26,770 bases of DNA from Penaeus vannamei (GCF_042767895.1 NC_091571.1:8932815-8959584); one strand, 5' to 3'. Shown: positions 1-9,270, counted from the stretch's first letter. Program-made: numbers and translations. Notes: generated by a model not told the origin, from the letters alone.

Positions 1-433
1 GGAGGATGGAGCGGGAAGGGAAGGAGGAGGATGGAGGGGGAATAGGATGGAAGAGGATGGGAGGGAGAAGGAGGAAGAGGAAGAGTGGAAGGGGAGGTAG
101 GGGGATTCTGGTGGAGTCGGCTGGAGAAGGAAGAGGAAAGATTGGAGTGGGAGTAGGAAAACGAAAAGGAGAAGAACGCGTTTGGAATAATGGAAGGAAC
201 AAGGGGACAGGGAAAAAACGGGAGAATCGGGAATGGCAAGAAGAGAAAACAGGGAAAGAGGGAAAGAAAATAGCGAAGGAAAAAAAGCAAGAAGGAAAAC
301 TATGTAAAGAAGTGAAGCAGAGAATGACGAATATTTTCTGGCGAATATACCGTAAAAGGTTTAAAAGAGAAAGAGAAAAGAGAGAAAAAGAGAATGTTAA
401 GATGTATTAAGAAGAGAAAGTAGTTCTTAAAGA
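1..433. repeat. Polypurine (G/A-rich) low-complexity tract
   Basis: The plus strand is almost pure G and A, with GGA, GAA and GAAA runs and few pyrimidines. An open frame covers much of it but encodes only Glu/Lys/Arg/Gly-rich peptide with no domain, as any stop-poor purine tract would. I see no gene here. From about 325 to 365 there is a short, more mixed AT-rich piece with two GCGAATAT words. Confidence 0.8.
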
Positions 434-665
434 TGTGAAGCGAAGCGGGAAGAAAGAGAGAGAGAGAGACAGAGATAGACAGACAACGACAGAGCTCAAG
501 ACAGTGAGTGAGTGAATAAGAGAGATAAAGAGAGAGAGCGAGAGTGAGCAAGAGAGATAGCGAGAGAGAGAGAGAACGAGAGCAAGCAAGAGATAGCGAG
601 CGGGAGAGATAGCGAGAGAGACCGAGTAAAAGAGAGAAAGTGAGAGAGAGAGACAGAGAAAAGGG
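434..665. repeat. Imperfect (GA)n array
   Basis: Degenerate GA repeat with frequent GAGCGAGA, GATAGCGAGA and GACA variants, which look like old point changes in a GA array. The minus-strand Ser/Leu open frame across it is a repeat artefact. Confidence 0.85.
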
Positions 666-865
666 GAGGTGTCGAGGCCGAGAGAAATGATTGTGAGTCG
701 AGGCAGCAGGGAGTGTAACGTACTGTGAATAATGAGTGCGTAGGAGGCGGGGAAAAGGAGGGGAAGAAGAGGGGGGGCGAGTAGGGGGACTTCTTGAAAT
801 GAAAGAGATGCTAAAGAGAGTGATACAAGGGAGGGAAAAATGCGAGGAAGAACGGTGTGGATTGA
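666..865. other. Purine-rich spacer, no gene seen
   Basis: Mixed sequence with two GTCGAGGC words (near 671 and 697), then a GGGGAAAAGGAGG-type G/A tract. Nothing identifiable. Confidence 0.5.
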
Positions 866-912
866 TGGGAGAGAGAGAGGAGAGCGAGAGAGAGAGAGAG
901 AGAGAGAGAAGG
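866..912. repeat. (GA)n microsatellite, short
   Basis: About 45 bp of GA dinucleotides with two interruptions (AGGAGAG and AGCGAG). Confidence 0.85.
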
Positions 913-949
913 GACGGAGTAGAGAGTAAGGTAGATAACGTAGAAAGTT

Positions 950-1200
950 TATATAAAAAAAACGGAAATGAAACTTGATAACAGGAAAATAAAAAGGAAA
1001 AAATATATATAAAACATTGGAAAGAAAAAAAAAATCTTATTATCCACAAAAAAAAACACCGACCAAAAAAAATAATCAAACAAGTAACACACAAAAAACA
1101 AACAAAGAAATCCAAACAAACGAACATGGAAGCAGAAGACGCCCAAAAGCCAAAGAGAAAGAAGCAAAGAGAAGGAGAAATCAGGGTGGAAGGAAGGGAT
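950..1200. repeat. A-rich low-complexity tract
   Basis: Long A runs broken by C and G (AAACA and AAAGA words). No SINE body or matching target-site duplication was seen next to it. The minus-strand open frame is Phe/Leu-rich repeat translation. Confidence 0.75.
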
Positions 1201-1335
1201 AGATGAGGAACCATGTAAGATAATTTAGGTAATGTGCTCTCCCCTCTAGTGTATGCAACAAAATGGCGTCACTCAGCGCACCGAAGGACTAATTTTCCCC
1301 AAAACCCAAAAGGAAAATCACATTAAGACGGGTTT
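1201..1335. other. Short single-copy island with alternative inverted repeats
   Basis: Mixed-composition DNA. AGGAAAATC at 1311-1319 is matched by GATTTTCCT at 1361-1369, and AAAATCACA at 1314-1322 by TGTGATTTT at 1369-1377. Two 9-bp stems could therefore form around a loop of about 40-46 nt. An ATG at 1272 opens a frame of only eight codons. No gene is supported. Confidence 0.4.
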
Positions 1336-1379
1336 TTTCTCTCTCTCTCTGCGAGCTGGAGATTTTCCTGTGATTTTTG

Positions 1380-1720
1380 TTTGTGGTGTTTGTTTGTTGT
1401 TTGTGTTTTTGTGGGATTTTTTTGTTTGTGCAAGAGTGGTTGTTTGTGTAGGGTTTTTTGTTTGTGTTTGTGCAGGGTTTTTTGTTTGTGTTTGTGCAAG
1501 AGTGGTTGCGTTTGTGCAGGGTTATTTTGTTTGTGGAAGAGTGGTTGTTTGTGTTTGTGCAGGATTAGTTGCAGATATTTGTGATTGTGGAGATTTTTTC
1601 TGTGTAGGATTGTTTGTTTGTGTTTTTGTACGAGTGGTTGTTTGTAGAGGAGTGTTTGTGTTTGTTAGTATTTGTATTTATGAAGGGTGTTTCGTTATAT
1701 TTGTGTTTGTCAGTGTTTGT
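1380..1720. repeat. TG-rich degenerate minisatellite
   Basis: Repeated blocks of the form GTTTGTGCAAGAGTGGTT and GTGCAGGGTTTTTTGTTTGT, about 30-35 bp apart and diverged. The open frames across it read as Cys/Val/Phe repeats (for example VCVGFFVCVCAGFFVCVCA) and are not protein genes. Confidence 0.75.
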
Positions 1721-2099
1721 TAAGGTGTTGAGTTCTTCCTAAATGTCTGTTAGTGCTACGAAATACGATATATCTGTATGTGTCTGTGGGTGCGCGTAAG
1801 TGTACATGTGTATCGCTTTCATCCCTTTTTGCCCATGTGCGTACTTGTCTAGAGTTAAGGTTTCTGGGCACTTTTCGTACATTTCGGCCATTAACCTTAT
1901 TTGGGGGGAAAGAGAGGGAATGCTCTTTTATTTTTTTTTTCATTTTTTTCTCTTGTTCTTTTGCAACATAACGTCTTTTATTTTTCTGGTTAAACGTGTT
2001 TTGTTTCGTTTTTTTTTTCTTAATCCTCGTTTTATTTATTCATATTGTTATTATTATTATTAATATTTTTTTTTTTACGCATATACAAAAACCGCTTAT
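1721..2099. other. Mixed sequence grading into a T-rich tract
   Basis: 1721-1905 is mixed and without recognisable features. 1918-2090 is T-rich with TTATTATTATTA near 2050. No gene seen. Confidence 0.5.
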
Positions 2100-2345
2100 G
2101 TCATCCTTTTCCGTCGTTTGTCATCTCCTCTCCTCCCCCCCTGCACGCACCCACGCACGCACACACCCCGCAAAACGGAACCATTCCCCGCCGACGAAAG
2201 ATTGAAGACGAAAAGTGATCATCGGGCCACTCGGAATATCTTCTTTAAGTCCCTTACAGTGTTTGGCTTTTCCGCGTCGGCCGAATATTCAGTACGATAT
2301 TGGGGCCGGAGAACCTGGGCCGCCTTCCCCGCCCGCGTACTAAGG
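2100..2345. other. Higher-complexity island, function unknown
   Basis: A CACGCACCCACGCACGC-type stretch near 2145-2165 leads into about 170 bp of balanced, GC-rich unique sequence. CTTTAAGTCCCTTACAG near 2244-2260 resembles a splice acceptor. No paired donor or recognisable exon peptide was found, so I do not call an exon. Confidence 0.4.
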
Positions 2346-2414
2346 GCTTCGGACGAGGGGGGAGGGGGAAGGGGAAGGGGTTGAGGTTGGGGGGAGGAGG
2401 TGGATCTGTCTCCC

Positions 2415-2616
<202 letters not shown>

Positions 2617-2624
2617 TCTCTCCT

Positions 2625-2673
2625 CTTCTCTCTTTCTCTTTCTCTTTCTCTTTCTCTTTCTCTTTCTCTTTCT
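2625..2673. repeat. (TCTCTT)n hexanucleotide array
   Basis: About seven to eight copies of a TTTCTC-type hexamer lie between the two pure CT arrays. This suggests local slippage of a mutated CT unit. Confidence 0.9.
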
Positions 2674-2674
2674 C

Positions 2675-2816
<142 letters not shown>

Positions 2817-3090
2817 TACCTTTGTATTGTTTATTTTATTTCATTTTATCACCAGCATCATTACAATCCAGGACATTGCTACAGTCATTCGTTTTTTTAT
2901 TCCTTTTATTTATTTATTTACTTATAATTTCTCAGAAGCACGGAAGGGACTCTTGCTATTTATAAGAGCTCTTGATTTCATCCAGTGAGACGGAGAATAT
3001 TCAGAACGCATATTTCTCGCTGTGTGGATATATTTCTCACGTCCCGGCATAATAACTTGTCAGCGCGCTAGCTTTTGGATATGGTGTTAC
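2817..3090. other. Single-copy AT-rich spacer
   Basis: Mixed sequence with AAGAGCTCTT, a 10-bp palindrome, at 2964-2973. It overlaps TATTTATAAG (2957-2966), which resembles a TATA box. No initiator with correct spacing or downstream reading frame was found, so no promoter is called. Confidence 0.4.
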
Positions 3091-3360
3091 GGTTTCTTAT
3101 CTTTCTGTTCTTTGTTGTCTGTTTTGCTCTCTTTTTTCCCTTTTTTCCCCTTTTTCTCGTTCACTTGGGCTCTTTGTGTTTTGCTTGTCACCTTCGTCTT
3201 CGTGTTTTTCGTTCTTTGTGCCCCTTTTCTAACATTTTTTTACGTTTTTTTCTTTTTTGATTTTTTTTCGTATCTTCGTTATCTACTCCATTTTCTGTCT
3301 CATTTTCTTTTGACTTTCCCTTTTTTCACTTTCTCATCTTTATCCTACCCCCCATCTGTA
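3091..3360. repeat. T-rich polypyrimidine tract
   Basis: Low-complexity T/C sequence (TTTTTTCCC and TTTTTCTC words). The open frames are Phe/Leu/Ser-rich and hydrophobic only because of composition. No signal peptide or gene is claimed. Confidence 0.7.
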
Positions 3361-3530
3361 TCTCTATCTCCATCTCCGTCCCACCGTCACCTCCAACTCC
3401 AGCTCCACCTCAGCCTCCATCGCCACCTTCACCTCAAACTCCATCTCCCACTCCAGTTCAACCTCCATATCCATCCCGCCTCCATCTCTACCTCCATATT
3501 CACCCCCCCCCCCCGCCCCCTGCCCCTGTT
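3361..3530. repeat. Degenerate (CTCCAN)n hexanucleotide repeat
   Basis: CTCCATCT, CTCCAACT, CTCCAGCT and CTCCACCT recur about every 6 bp. A minus-strand frame through it reads as alternating Glu/Met/Val, as expected for a hexamer in frame. It ends in a C run near 3505-3515. Confidence 0.75.
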
Positions 3531-3583
3531 TTGGTTTTAAATGTTGACATGTTTTATGATTATGGATGTTGCATGTAAAGTCA

Positions 3584-3702
<119 letters not shown>

Positions 3703-3709
3703 AGATATC

Positions 3710-3925
3710 CTCCCATTTCTCACATTCCTTCCATCTCCCCACTCTTTCTTTCTCCATCCCTCTCCTTCCCTCTCTCTTTTCCACTCACTCCCTCCCTCTC
3801 CCTCTCCTTCCCTCTCCCTCTTCCCTCTCCCTCCCTCTCCCTCCCTCTCCCACCCTCTCCTTCCCTCTCCCTCTTCCACTCACTCCCACCCTCTCCCTCC
3901 CTCTTACACACACACCTAAACACAC
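3710..3925. repeat. C/T minisatellite (CCCTCTCC type)
   Basis: Repeated CCTCTCCCTCTCCTTC-like blocks of roughly 12-20 bp with local ACTCACTCCC variants, ending in ACACACACACC. It is purely polypyrimidine on the plus strand. Confidence 0.85.
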
Positions 3926-4049
3926 ATTAGAGCACAGAACCATACCCTTCTCTAAAGCCAGACTGCGGGCTCCTTGCCAACTGGAATATAGTTGACGCAG
4001 CGACAACAGCCTATAGTTTCTTCTGATTTAGGATTCGGTGTTGCGTTGT
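3926..4049. other. Short single-copy spacer
   Basis: About 125 bp of mixed sequence, including GTTGACGCAGCGACAACAGC at 3991-4010. No gene or RNA seen. Confidence 0.4.
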
Positions 4050-4300
4050 CATGTGTGGTTGATGTGTTACTGTGGTTGGTAGAGATGGTAGATGGTAGTT
4101 TTGGGTGGTGGTTGTGGTTGGTAGTTATGGTAGTTGTTGGAGTTTTGGTTGGTAGATGGTAATTGTGGTTGGTAGTTATGCTAGTTGTGGGAGTTTTGGT
4201 TGGTTGTTATGATAGTTGTGGTTGGTAATTATGGTATTTGTATTTGGTAGTTGCTTATTATGGTAGTTGTGGTTGATAGTTGGTAAGTGTGGTGAAGTTT
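4050..4300. repeat. TGG-rich minisatellite, ~52-bp unit
   Basis: The block starting GTAGTTATGG recurs at 4121, 4172 and 4225 (spacings 51 and 53 bp), with TAGTTGTGG and GAGTTTTGGTTGG at matching places. Internally it is made of smaller GGTAGTTGT/GGTTGGTA words, so it has two levels of repetition. The minus-strand His/Asn/Tyr-rich frame is repeat-derived. Confidence 0.85.
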
Positions 4301-4384
4301 CAGTGAATTTATAGTTGATGGAATTATTTTTGGAATGGAAAGGAATTGTCCCTTTTTTCCCGTTTTGTTGCATTTTTCTTCTTT

Positions 4385-4735
4385 TGATGGTACTAGTCCA
4401 CCTCGTCCTTCTACTCTACCTTCCCGCTTTCTTCCCATCATTTCCTCTTCCTTCCTCTTCATATCCCTCTTCTTCCACCCCTTTCCCCTTCCTATTTTCT
4501 TCCCATCTCTTCCATTATACCTCCCATCTCCTCCCACGATCTCCTACCCCCCTCTGCTCCCCACCTCTTATCCCCATCCCCCATCTCCTTCCCCTTCCCC
4601 CTTCCACGACCACCACCTCCCCTTCCCCCCTACCCTACCCCTCCTTCCCCATCCCCCTTCCACGACCACCACCCCCTCCCCTCCCCCCCTCCTTCCACAA
4701 TCCCTCCCCCCGCCCACCCACGACCCCTTCCTCAG
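4385..4735. repeat. C/T-rich tract with a 56-bp direct repeat
   Basis: Polypyrimidine sequence of CTTCC, CCCATC and CCTTCCCC words. A 21-bp exact match beginning CCCCCTTCCACGACCACC occurs at 4597 and 4653, showing a local tandem duplication of about 56 bp. The long Pro/Ser-rich open frames are composition artefacts. Confidence 0.8.
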
Positions 4736-4940
4736 GGACGACGCACATCGCACCCCGGACGACACTCCTCCCCCGTCGTCTGGTCCATGTCAAAGTGTCT
4801 CTACCTCGAAGACTCTTGCTTTCGCTCTAAGTAATCTGCAGATGTTCATTAGGAGATTATATATATATTTTTTTCATTTTTTTTATTTATTTATTTATTT
4901 ATTTTTTTATTTATGTCTGGTATTAGTTATGGCATGATAG
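4736..4940. repeat. Short unique segment then (TTTA)n-rich tract
   Basis: 4736-4855 is unique. 4858-4915 contains ATATATAT and then about six TTTA units. Confidence 0.75.
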
Positions 4941-5240
4941 GAGTATTGATGTTATATTGATTATTATGATCTTTGTTATTATTACTATCATTATCATCAG
5001 TATTGATAATAATGATGATAATGATGATGATAATCATGATAATATTTATCATTATTATTTTTACTTGTTATTATCATTGTTATCATTATCATTACCATTA
5101 TTATTATTGTTGTTGTTATTATTATTGTTGTTATTGTTACCATTAGTATGATTATTATCATTTTCTACCTATCTTTATTGTTACTACTATTACTATTACT
5201 TTTGTTATTGATATTATTATTTATGAGTATTGTTGTTTTT
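4941..5240. repeat. Imperfect (ATT)n/(ATC)n trinucleotide array
   Basis: Dominated by TTATTATTA with ATCATT, GATAAT and GTTGTT variants. The local flips between ATT-type and GATAAT-type strands suggest an old, mutated trinucleotide array. Confidence 0.9.
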
Positions 5241-5585
5241 GTTGTATTTTTAAGATTAATTTTCTTCTTATAATTATATTCCGTTATGATTTTACCCGAG
5301 CGTGGATTATACTTTTTAAAGCACTGACGTCATCCGCTACATCATTATAAAGTTAATTTGAAAGTTAATGTGAAAGAAAGTTCGTACAGCCAGGAATGCG
5401 TAGTAATTTAATATAACAACTTGATAACAAAATCATATCATTTGAATTTTGTTTGTTGTTTGTTTTATTGATTCATTTTGTGTGTTTCACTGTATTGTAT
5501 GGTGATAATATGGCATTGTTGATTGTTTTGCATTTTGATTGTTGTAATTTATCGTATAATCAGCCTAGGGAGATGATTTACGTTC
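5241..5585. other. Single-copy AT-rich DNA with one perfect CRE octamer
   Basis: Mixed AT-rich sequence. A perfect TGACGTCA lies at 5325-5332. A 12-bp near-tandem AAAGTTAATTTG/AAAGTTAATGTG follows at about 5350. The open frame 5453-5638 resembles nothing known. Confidence 0.5.
5325..5332. promoter_or_regulatory. Perfect CRE-type octamer TGACGTCA
   Basis: Matches the palindromic cAMP-response element bound by the CREB/ATF bZIP family. It stands alone, and no neighbouring gene was recognised. Function is inferred from the motif only. Confidence 0.3.
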
Positions 5586-5845
5586 GTGTGACAGGCAGGC
5601 AGGTAGACAGACAGAAAGGAAGACAGAGACACGGATAGAAAGACAGGGAGACACAGATAGGGACGTAGATATATAAGAAAGTGGAGAAAAACAGACAGGA
5701 AAAAAAGGATAAACAGACAGGAGAAAGAGAGGATAAATGAAGAGAGAGGGAGAAAAAAATAAAGACAGAGAAAGAAAGAGATAGAGAGACAGAGAAAAAA
5801 AGTCAGAGAAAGAAAGAGATAGAGAGACAGAAAGGGAGCAACACT
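5586..5845. repeat. Degenerate (GACA)n/(GAGA)n array
   Basis: GACAGGCAGGCAGGTAGACAG-type start, then GACA and GAAA words. A 28-bp block beginning CAGAGAAAGAAAGAGATAGA at 5766 is repeated exactly at 5804 (38-bp spacing). Confidence 0.85.
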
Positions 5846-5936
5846 AACGCGACCACTCCCATAAATCACAGGAGCTTCAACACATCACCCTCGCTTGGAA
5901 ACAAACACCGATGCTCGAGAACAACAATCATAGCAT

Positions 5937-5970
<34 letters not shown>

Positions 5971-6174
5971 AAATAAAAAAAAGGAAACTTTCCGAAACAC
6001 GCTAGCAGCAAACAGCAGAAGCAATAGCGACAGAGGACAACAACAGTAAGAGCAAGTTTCGGGAAAATAAGTGGTGGGGTGTCAAGGCACAGATATATTT
6101 GTGAGTGCCACTACCTAACGGCTCTTATCGCATCCATAAGCAAAAATGCATTTAAAATTTTGGGCCAGTGGCGA

Positions 6175-6175
<1 letters not shown>
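5846..6175. other. Mixed DNA containing a 31-A homopolymer
   Basis: An uninterrupted A run spans 5938-5968 and is followed by a shorter A-rich segment. Downstream, GGAAACTTTCC at 5983-5993 is a perfect 5+1+5 palindrome resembling a kappa-B site. The sequence before the A run is not a SINE or processed gene that I recognise, so a retroposed origin stays unproven. Confidence 0.5.

Positions 6176-6177
<2 letters not shown>

Positions 6178-6235
<58 letters not shown>
6178..6235. repeat. (GA)29 microsatellite
   Basis: Pure GA run of about 58 bp. The Arg-Glu frames are artefacts. Confidence 0.96.
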
Positions 6236-6237
<2 letters not shown>

Positions 6238-6365
6238 CCCTCCCCCTCTGCCCTACCTCCCCTCTCACTTCCCTCCCCTCTCCCCCATTGCCTCCTTCCT
6301 ATTCCCACTCTTCTTCCTTCTCCTCTTCTTCCCCCTCCTCCTCCTCCTCCTCCTCCTCCTTCAGC
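6236..6365. repeat. C/T-rich tract ending in (CTC)n
   Basis: The strand bias switches abruptly from purine-rich (the GA array) to pyrimidine-rich here. It contains about nine CTC units near 6332-6360. Confidence 0.85.
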
Positions 6366-6552
6366 TGTCCCTCCCCCATGCCTCGCGACACCCTACATTT
6401 CCCTGCATCTTCAAAATTTTAAAAACATGAACGTCGTTAAAACGTCAGTGGAGAAAAACACGAAATTTCCATTTGGCATTCGAAGGGGTCTGGCTGACAC
6501 GCTGGGGCAAAAAAATAGAAACTTTAAACTCGCGAGTGTTACTGCGGAGTGG
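6366..6552. other. Single-copy island
   Basis: Balanced unique sequence. ACTCGCGAGT near 6529-6538 is a 10-bp palindrome. An open frame reads through from the upstream GA array, but I recognise no domain. Confidence 0.4.
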
Positions 6553-6554
6553 TG

Positions 6555-6915
6555 AGGGGGCGGGGGGCGGGGTGGGGGGGTGGCGGAGGGCGGGAGAGGA
6601 GGAGGAAAGGGGGTTGTGGGAGTAGGTGGGGGGGGGAAGAAGAGGAGGAAGGGAGTTGCGGGAGTGGGCGGGGGGGGGGGAGAGGAGGAGGAAGGGGTTG
6701 TGGAGTGGGTGGGGGGGGGGAGAGGAGGAGGAAAGGGGGTTGTGGGAGTGGGTGGGGGGAGGAGGGAGAGGAGGAGGAAAGGGGGTTGTAGGAGTGGGTG
6801 GGGGGAGAGGAGGAGGAAAGGGGGTTGTGGGAGTGGGCGGGGGGAAGGGGGAAAGGGGGAGTGAGGGAGAGGAGGCGGGGGAGTTGTAGGAGTGAAAGGG
6901 GGAAGGAGGAATGGG
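6555..6915 (+). repeat. G-rich minisatellite, 42-bp unit, about seven copies
   Basis: GTTGTGGG or a close variant recurs at 6613, 6655, 6697, 6739, 6785, 6824 and 6883. The first four copies are spaced exactly 42 bp, then spacing is 46, 39 and 59. Each unit carries GAGGAGGAGGAAAGGGGG and a run of 6-11 G, so the plus strand has dense G-quadruplex potential. The Gly/Arg/Glu and Pro/Ser frames are repeat translations. Confidence 0.92.
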
Positions 6916-7025
6916 GGTGGGGGGCTCGGCGCTCCCAAACCGAGGCAGGCGTGGATTGGATAAATTCAATTTTTCTGATCCGGTCGATGGATATCTAAGA
7001 TTTTAATTTGAAATTGTATACGTAA
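6916..7025. other. Short unique segment, possible dispersed-repeat fragment
   Basis: TCTGATCCGGTCGATGGATATCT near 6974-6996 resembles a segment at 21,341-21,367 (GAT, CGGTC, GA and TCT in the same order and spacing). Confidence 0.3.
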
Positions 7026-7135
7026 TGGATTCTCCTCCTCCTCCTCCTCCTCTTCCTCCCTCCATCACCTCCTCCCCCTCCTCCCCCTCCTCCCTTCTTC
7101 TCCCGTCCATTCTCATTCCTCCATTTTCTTTTTCT
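7026..7135. repeat. (CTC)n-rich pyrimidine tract
   Basis: About eight CTC units near 7033-7057, followed by CCTCCCC words. Confidence 0.85.
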
Positions 7136-7329
7136 TATGTTTTATACCTCGTCCCTCTTCACTTTAGCTTCTTGTGTACATGTGCTTTTTTCTATTTCTT
7201 CTTTTACACTAGAAGATAAACCATACCCCCCCCCTCCAAAAAAAAAAGAAAAAAAATCAATATCATTCCTTTTAATCAAGTAATGTCACATATTCGGGTC
7301 TTGAGTATAGATTCGAGTTCAGGTCCTTT
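7136..7329. other. Unique spacer with C and A runs
   Basis: Mixed sequence with a nine-C run near 7227 and nine A after it. No gene seen. Confidence 0.4.
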
Positions 7330-7930
7330 TAACACCGCATCAACTCCCCCCCCCCCATTTGCCCCTTAAACAACCCTTAGACCCATCCATCCAAACACAC
7401 ATCCACTCTTCACCCCCCCACACCCACTTCTCAACCCCCCAACTTCGACACCCCCTCCCACATTCCCCACATCCACCTCCTTGACCTCTCTCATTCCCCC
7501 ACACCTACGCCTCAACCCCCTAATCCCCCACACTCACCCTCACCCCCCACACCCACTCCTTAACCCCTTAATCCCCTCACACCTACCCCTCACCCCCCCA
7601 CACCCACCCCTCAACCCCCAGGCCACCCTTCAACCCCGACACCCCTCCCTGACCCCCACACCCACCCCTTATCCCCCAACCCCTCAACTCCCCTCCCTGT
7701 TCCCCACAACCAACCCCTCATCCCCCTCCTTGACCCCACATCAACCCCTCATCCCCCAACCCTCACTCCTCAACCCCTCAACCCCTCTCCCGGACCCCAC
7801 ACTCACCCCCACCCCCTCCCTGACCCTCACACCAACCCCTCATCCCCCAACCCCTCAACCCCCATCCCCCTAACACCTTCAACCCCCCCCCCCCACCCCA
7901 CCCAACCCCCCAACCCCCACACCTGCTCCC
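7330..7930 (-). repeat. C-rich minisatellite array (CACCCCTCAACCCCC type)
   Basis: About 600 bp of C runs separated by A, T, AA and CACA, with words such as CCCCTCAACCCC and CCCACACCCACCCCTC recurring every 14-30 bp. The complement (GGGGTTGAGGGG) is G-quadruplex prone and only superficially telomere-like. No canonical telomere unit repeats here. The Pro/Thr/Leu open frame is an artefact. Confidence 0.88.
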
Positions 7931-8235
7931 GCTTAGTCATAAGTCGACTGATGTGTTCGCGTCGCAGAGAAATTATATCTTTGATCTTTTTAAATGAGAT
8001 TTCCTGGGAACCTTTAACTTCTGTATTGAAGGCGTTATTTTTTTGTTTATTTCTTTTTTTCCCGTCTATTTTCTATCCTACATTGATGTCTAAACTTTAT
8101 GTATGTATAATGATTGGATTTTTTTTCTTTTTTTTCTATTCACTTTGACGCAGTTGGGGTTATCGAGATTGGTGGATTTTTGTTTCATTTTCTTTTTCTA
8201 TAAAATATTATGGTATTTTTTGGTCTGGATCATAT
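7931..8235. other. Unique then T-rich DNA
   Basis: ATTTCCTGGGA at about 7999 is shared with 21,387 (see findings). The rest is T-rich with no recognisable coding content. Confidence 0.4.
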
Positions 8236-8281
8236 TCAAAATCGCCATCATCGTCGTCGTCATCATCTTCATCATCAACAA

Positions 8282-8361
<80 letters not shown>

Positions 8362-8412
8362 ATGATCATCATACCTTCATATCTTCATCAATCATCATCA
8401 TCATCATCATCA
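8236..8412. repeat. (CAT)n/(ATC)n trinucleotide microsatellite
   Basis: About 26 uninterrupted CAT units from roughly 8282 to 8360. Imperfect CAT/CGT units lie before it, and a further short run follows to 8412. Confidence 0.96.
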
Positions 8413-8459
8413 ATCGTCACAAACAAAGAAGGCATTAATACCAATATTTTTTTTTTCCG

Positions 8460-8770
8460 TGAAAGGAAAGGAGACAGGAAAGACAAAAGAAAAATAGGAA
8501 AAAGTCGAAAAAAAGAGAATAAGCAAAATAAAAGGAGAAGGAGAAAGAGGAGGCAGAAGGAAGAGAAGATAAAAGAGGAAGGCGAAAGAGGAGGCAGAAG
8601 GAAGAGAAAAGAGAAAGAGGAGGCACAAGGAAGAGAAAAAAGAAAGAGGAGGCACAAGGAAGAGAAGATAAAACAGAGAAAGCAGAAAGAAGAGAAAAGA
8701 GAAAGGGGAGGCACAAGGAGAGAAGAGAGAAAGAGGAGGCACAAGGAAGAGAAGATAAAAGAGAACAGCA
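8460..8770. repeat. GA-rich minisatellite, ~30-bp unit, truncated by the gap
   Basis: GAGGAGGCACAAGGAAGAGAA or a close variant recurs near 8549, 8588, 8617, 8647, 8705 and 8735, mostly 29-30 bp apart. The array is still continuing when the N run begins. The Lys/Glu/Arg frame (KEEKIKE-like) is repeat-derived. Confidence 0.88.
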
Positions 8771-9270
8771 NNNNNNNNNNNNNNNNNNNNNNNNNNNNNN
8801 NNNNNNNNNNNNNNNNNNNNNNNNNNNNNNNNNNNNNNNNNNNNNNNNNNNNNNNNNNNNNNNNNNNNNNNNNNNNNNNNNNNNNNNNNNNNNNNNNNNN
8901 NNNNNNNNNNNNNNNNNNNNNNNNNNNNNNNNNNNNNNNNNNNNNNNNNNNNNNNNNNNNNNNNNNNNNNNNNNNNNNNNNNNNNNNNNNNNNNNNNNNN
9001 NNNNNNNNNNNNNNNNNNNNNNNNNNNNNNNNNNNNNNNNNNNNNNNNNNNNNNNNNNNNNNNNNNNNNNNNNNNNNNNNNNNNNNNNNNNNNNNNNNNN
9101 NNNNNNNNNNNNNNNNNNNNNNNNNNNNNNNNNNNNNNNNNNNNNNNNNNNNNNNNNNNNNNNNNNNNNNNNNNNNNNNNNNNNNNNNNNNNNNNNNNNN
9201 NNNNNNNNNNNNNNNNNNNNNNNNNNNNNNNNNNNNNNNNNNNNNNNNNNNNNNNNNNNNNNNNNNNNNN
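8771..9270. other. Assembly gap of exactly 500 N
   Basis: All bases are N. The round number suggests a placeholder or scaffolding gap, so the true distance is unknown. Any open frame spanning it is meaningless. Confidence 0.99.

Noticed and set aside
2957..2991. TATA-box promoter (TATTTATAAG)
   Set aside because: No initiator with the right spacing and no downstream exon or frame. The word is common by chance in AT-rich DNA.
6164..6177. Terminal inverted repeat of a hAT-like transposon (CAGTGGCGAAGC)
   Set aside because: The word resembles some transposon ends, but no matching inverted copy or target-site duplication was found, and it runs straight into (GA)n.
7330..7930. Interstitial telomere
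   Set aside because: The C-rich array lacks a regular CCTAA or CCCTAA unit. Word spacing is irregular and the bases between C runs vary.
8771..9270. Insertion or element inside the gap
   Set aside because: There are no bases to interpret. Only the gap itself can be reported.
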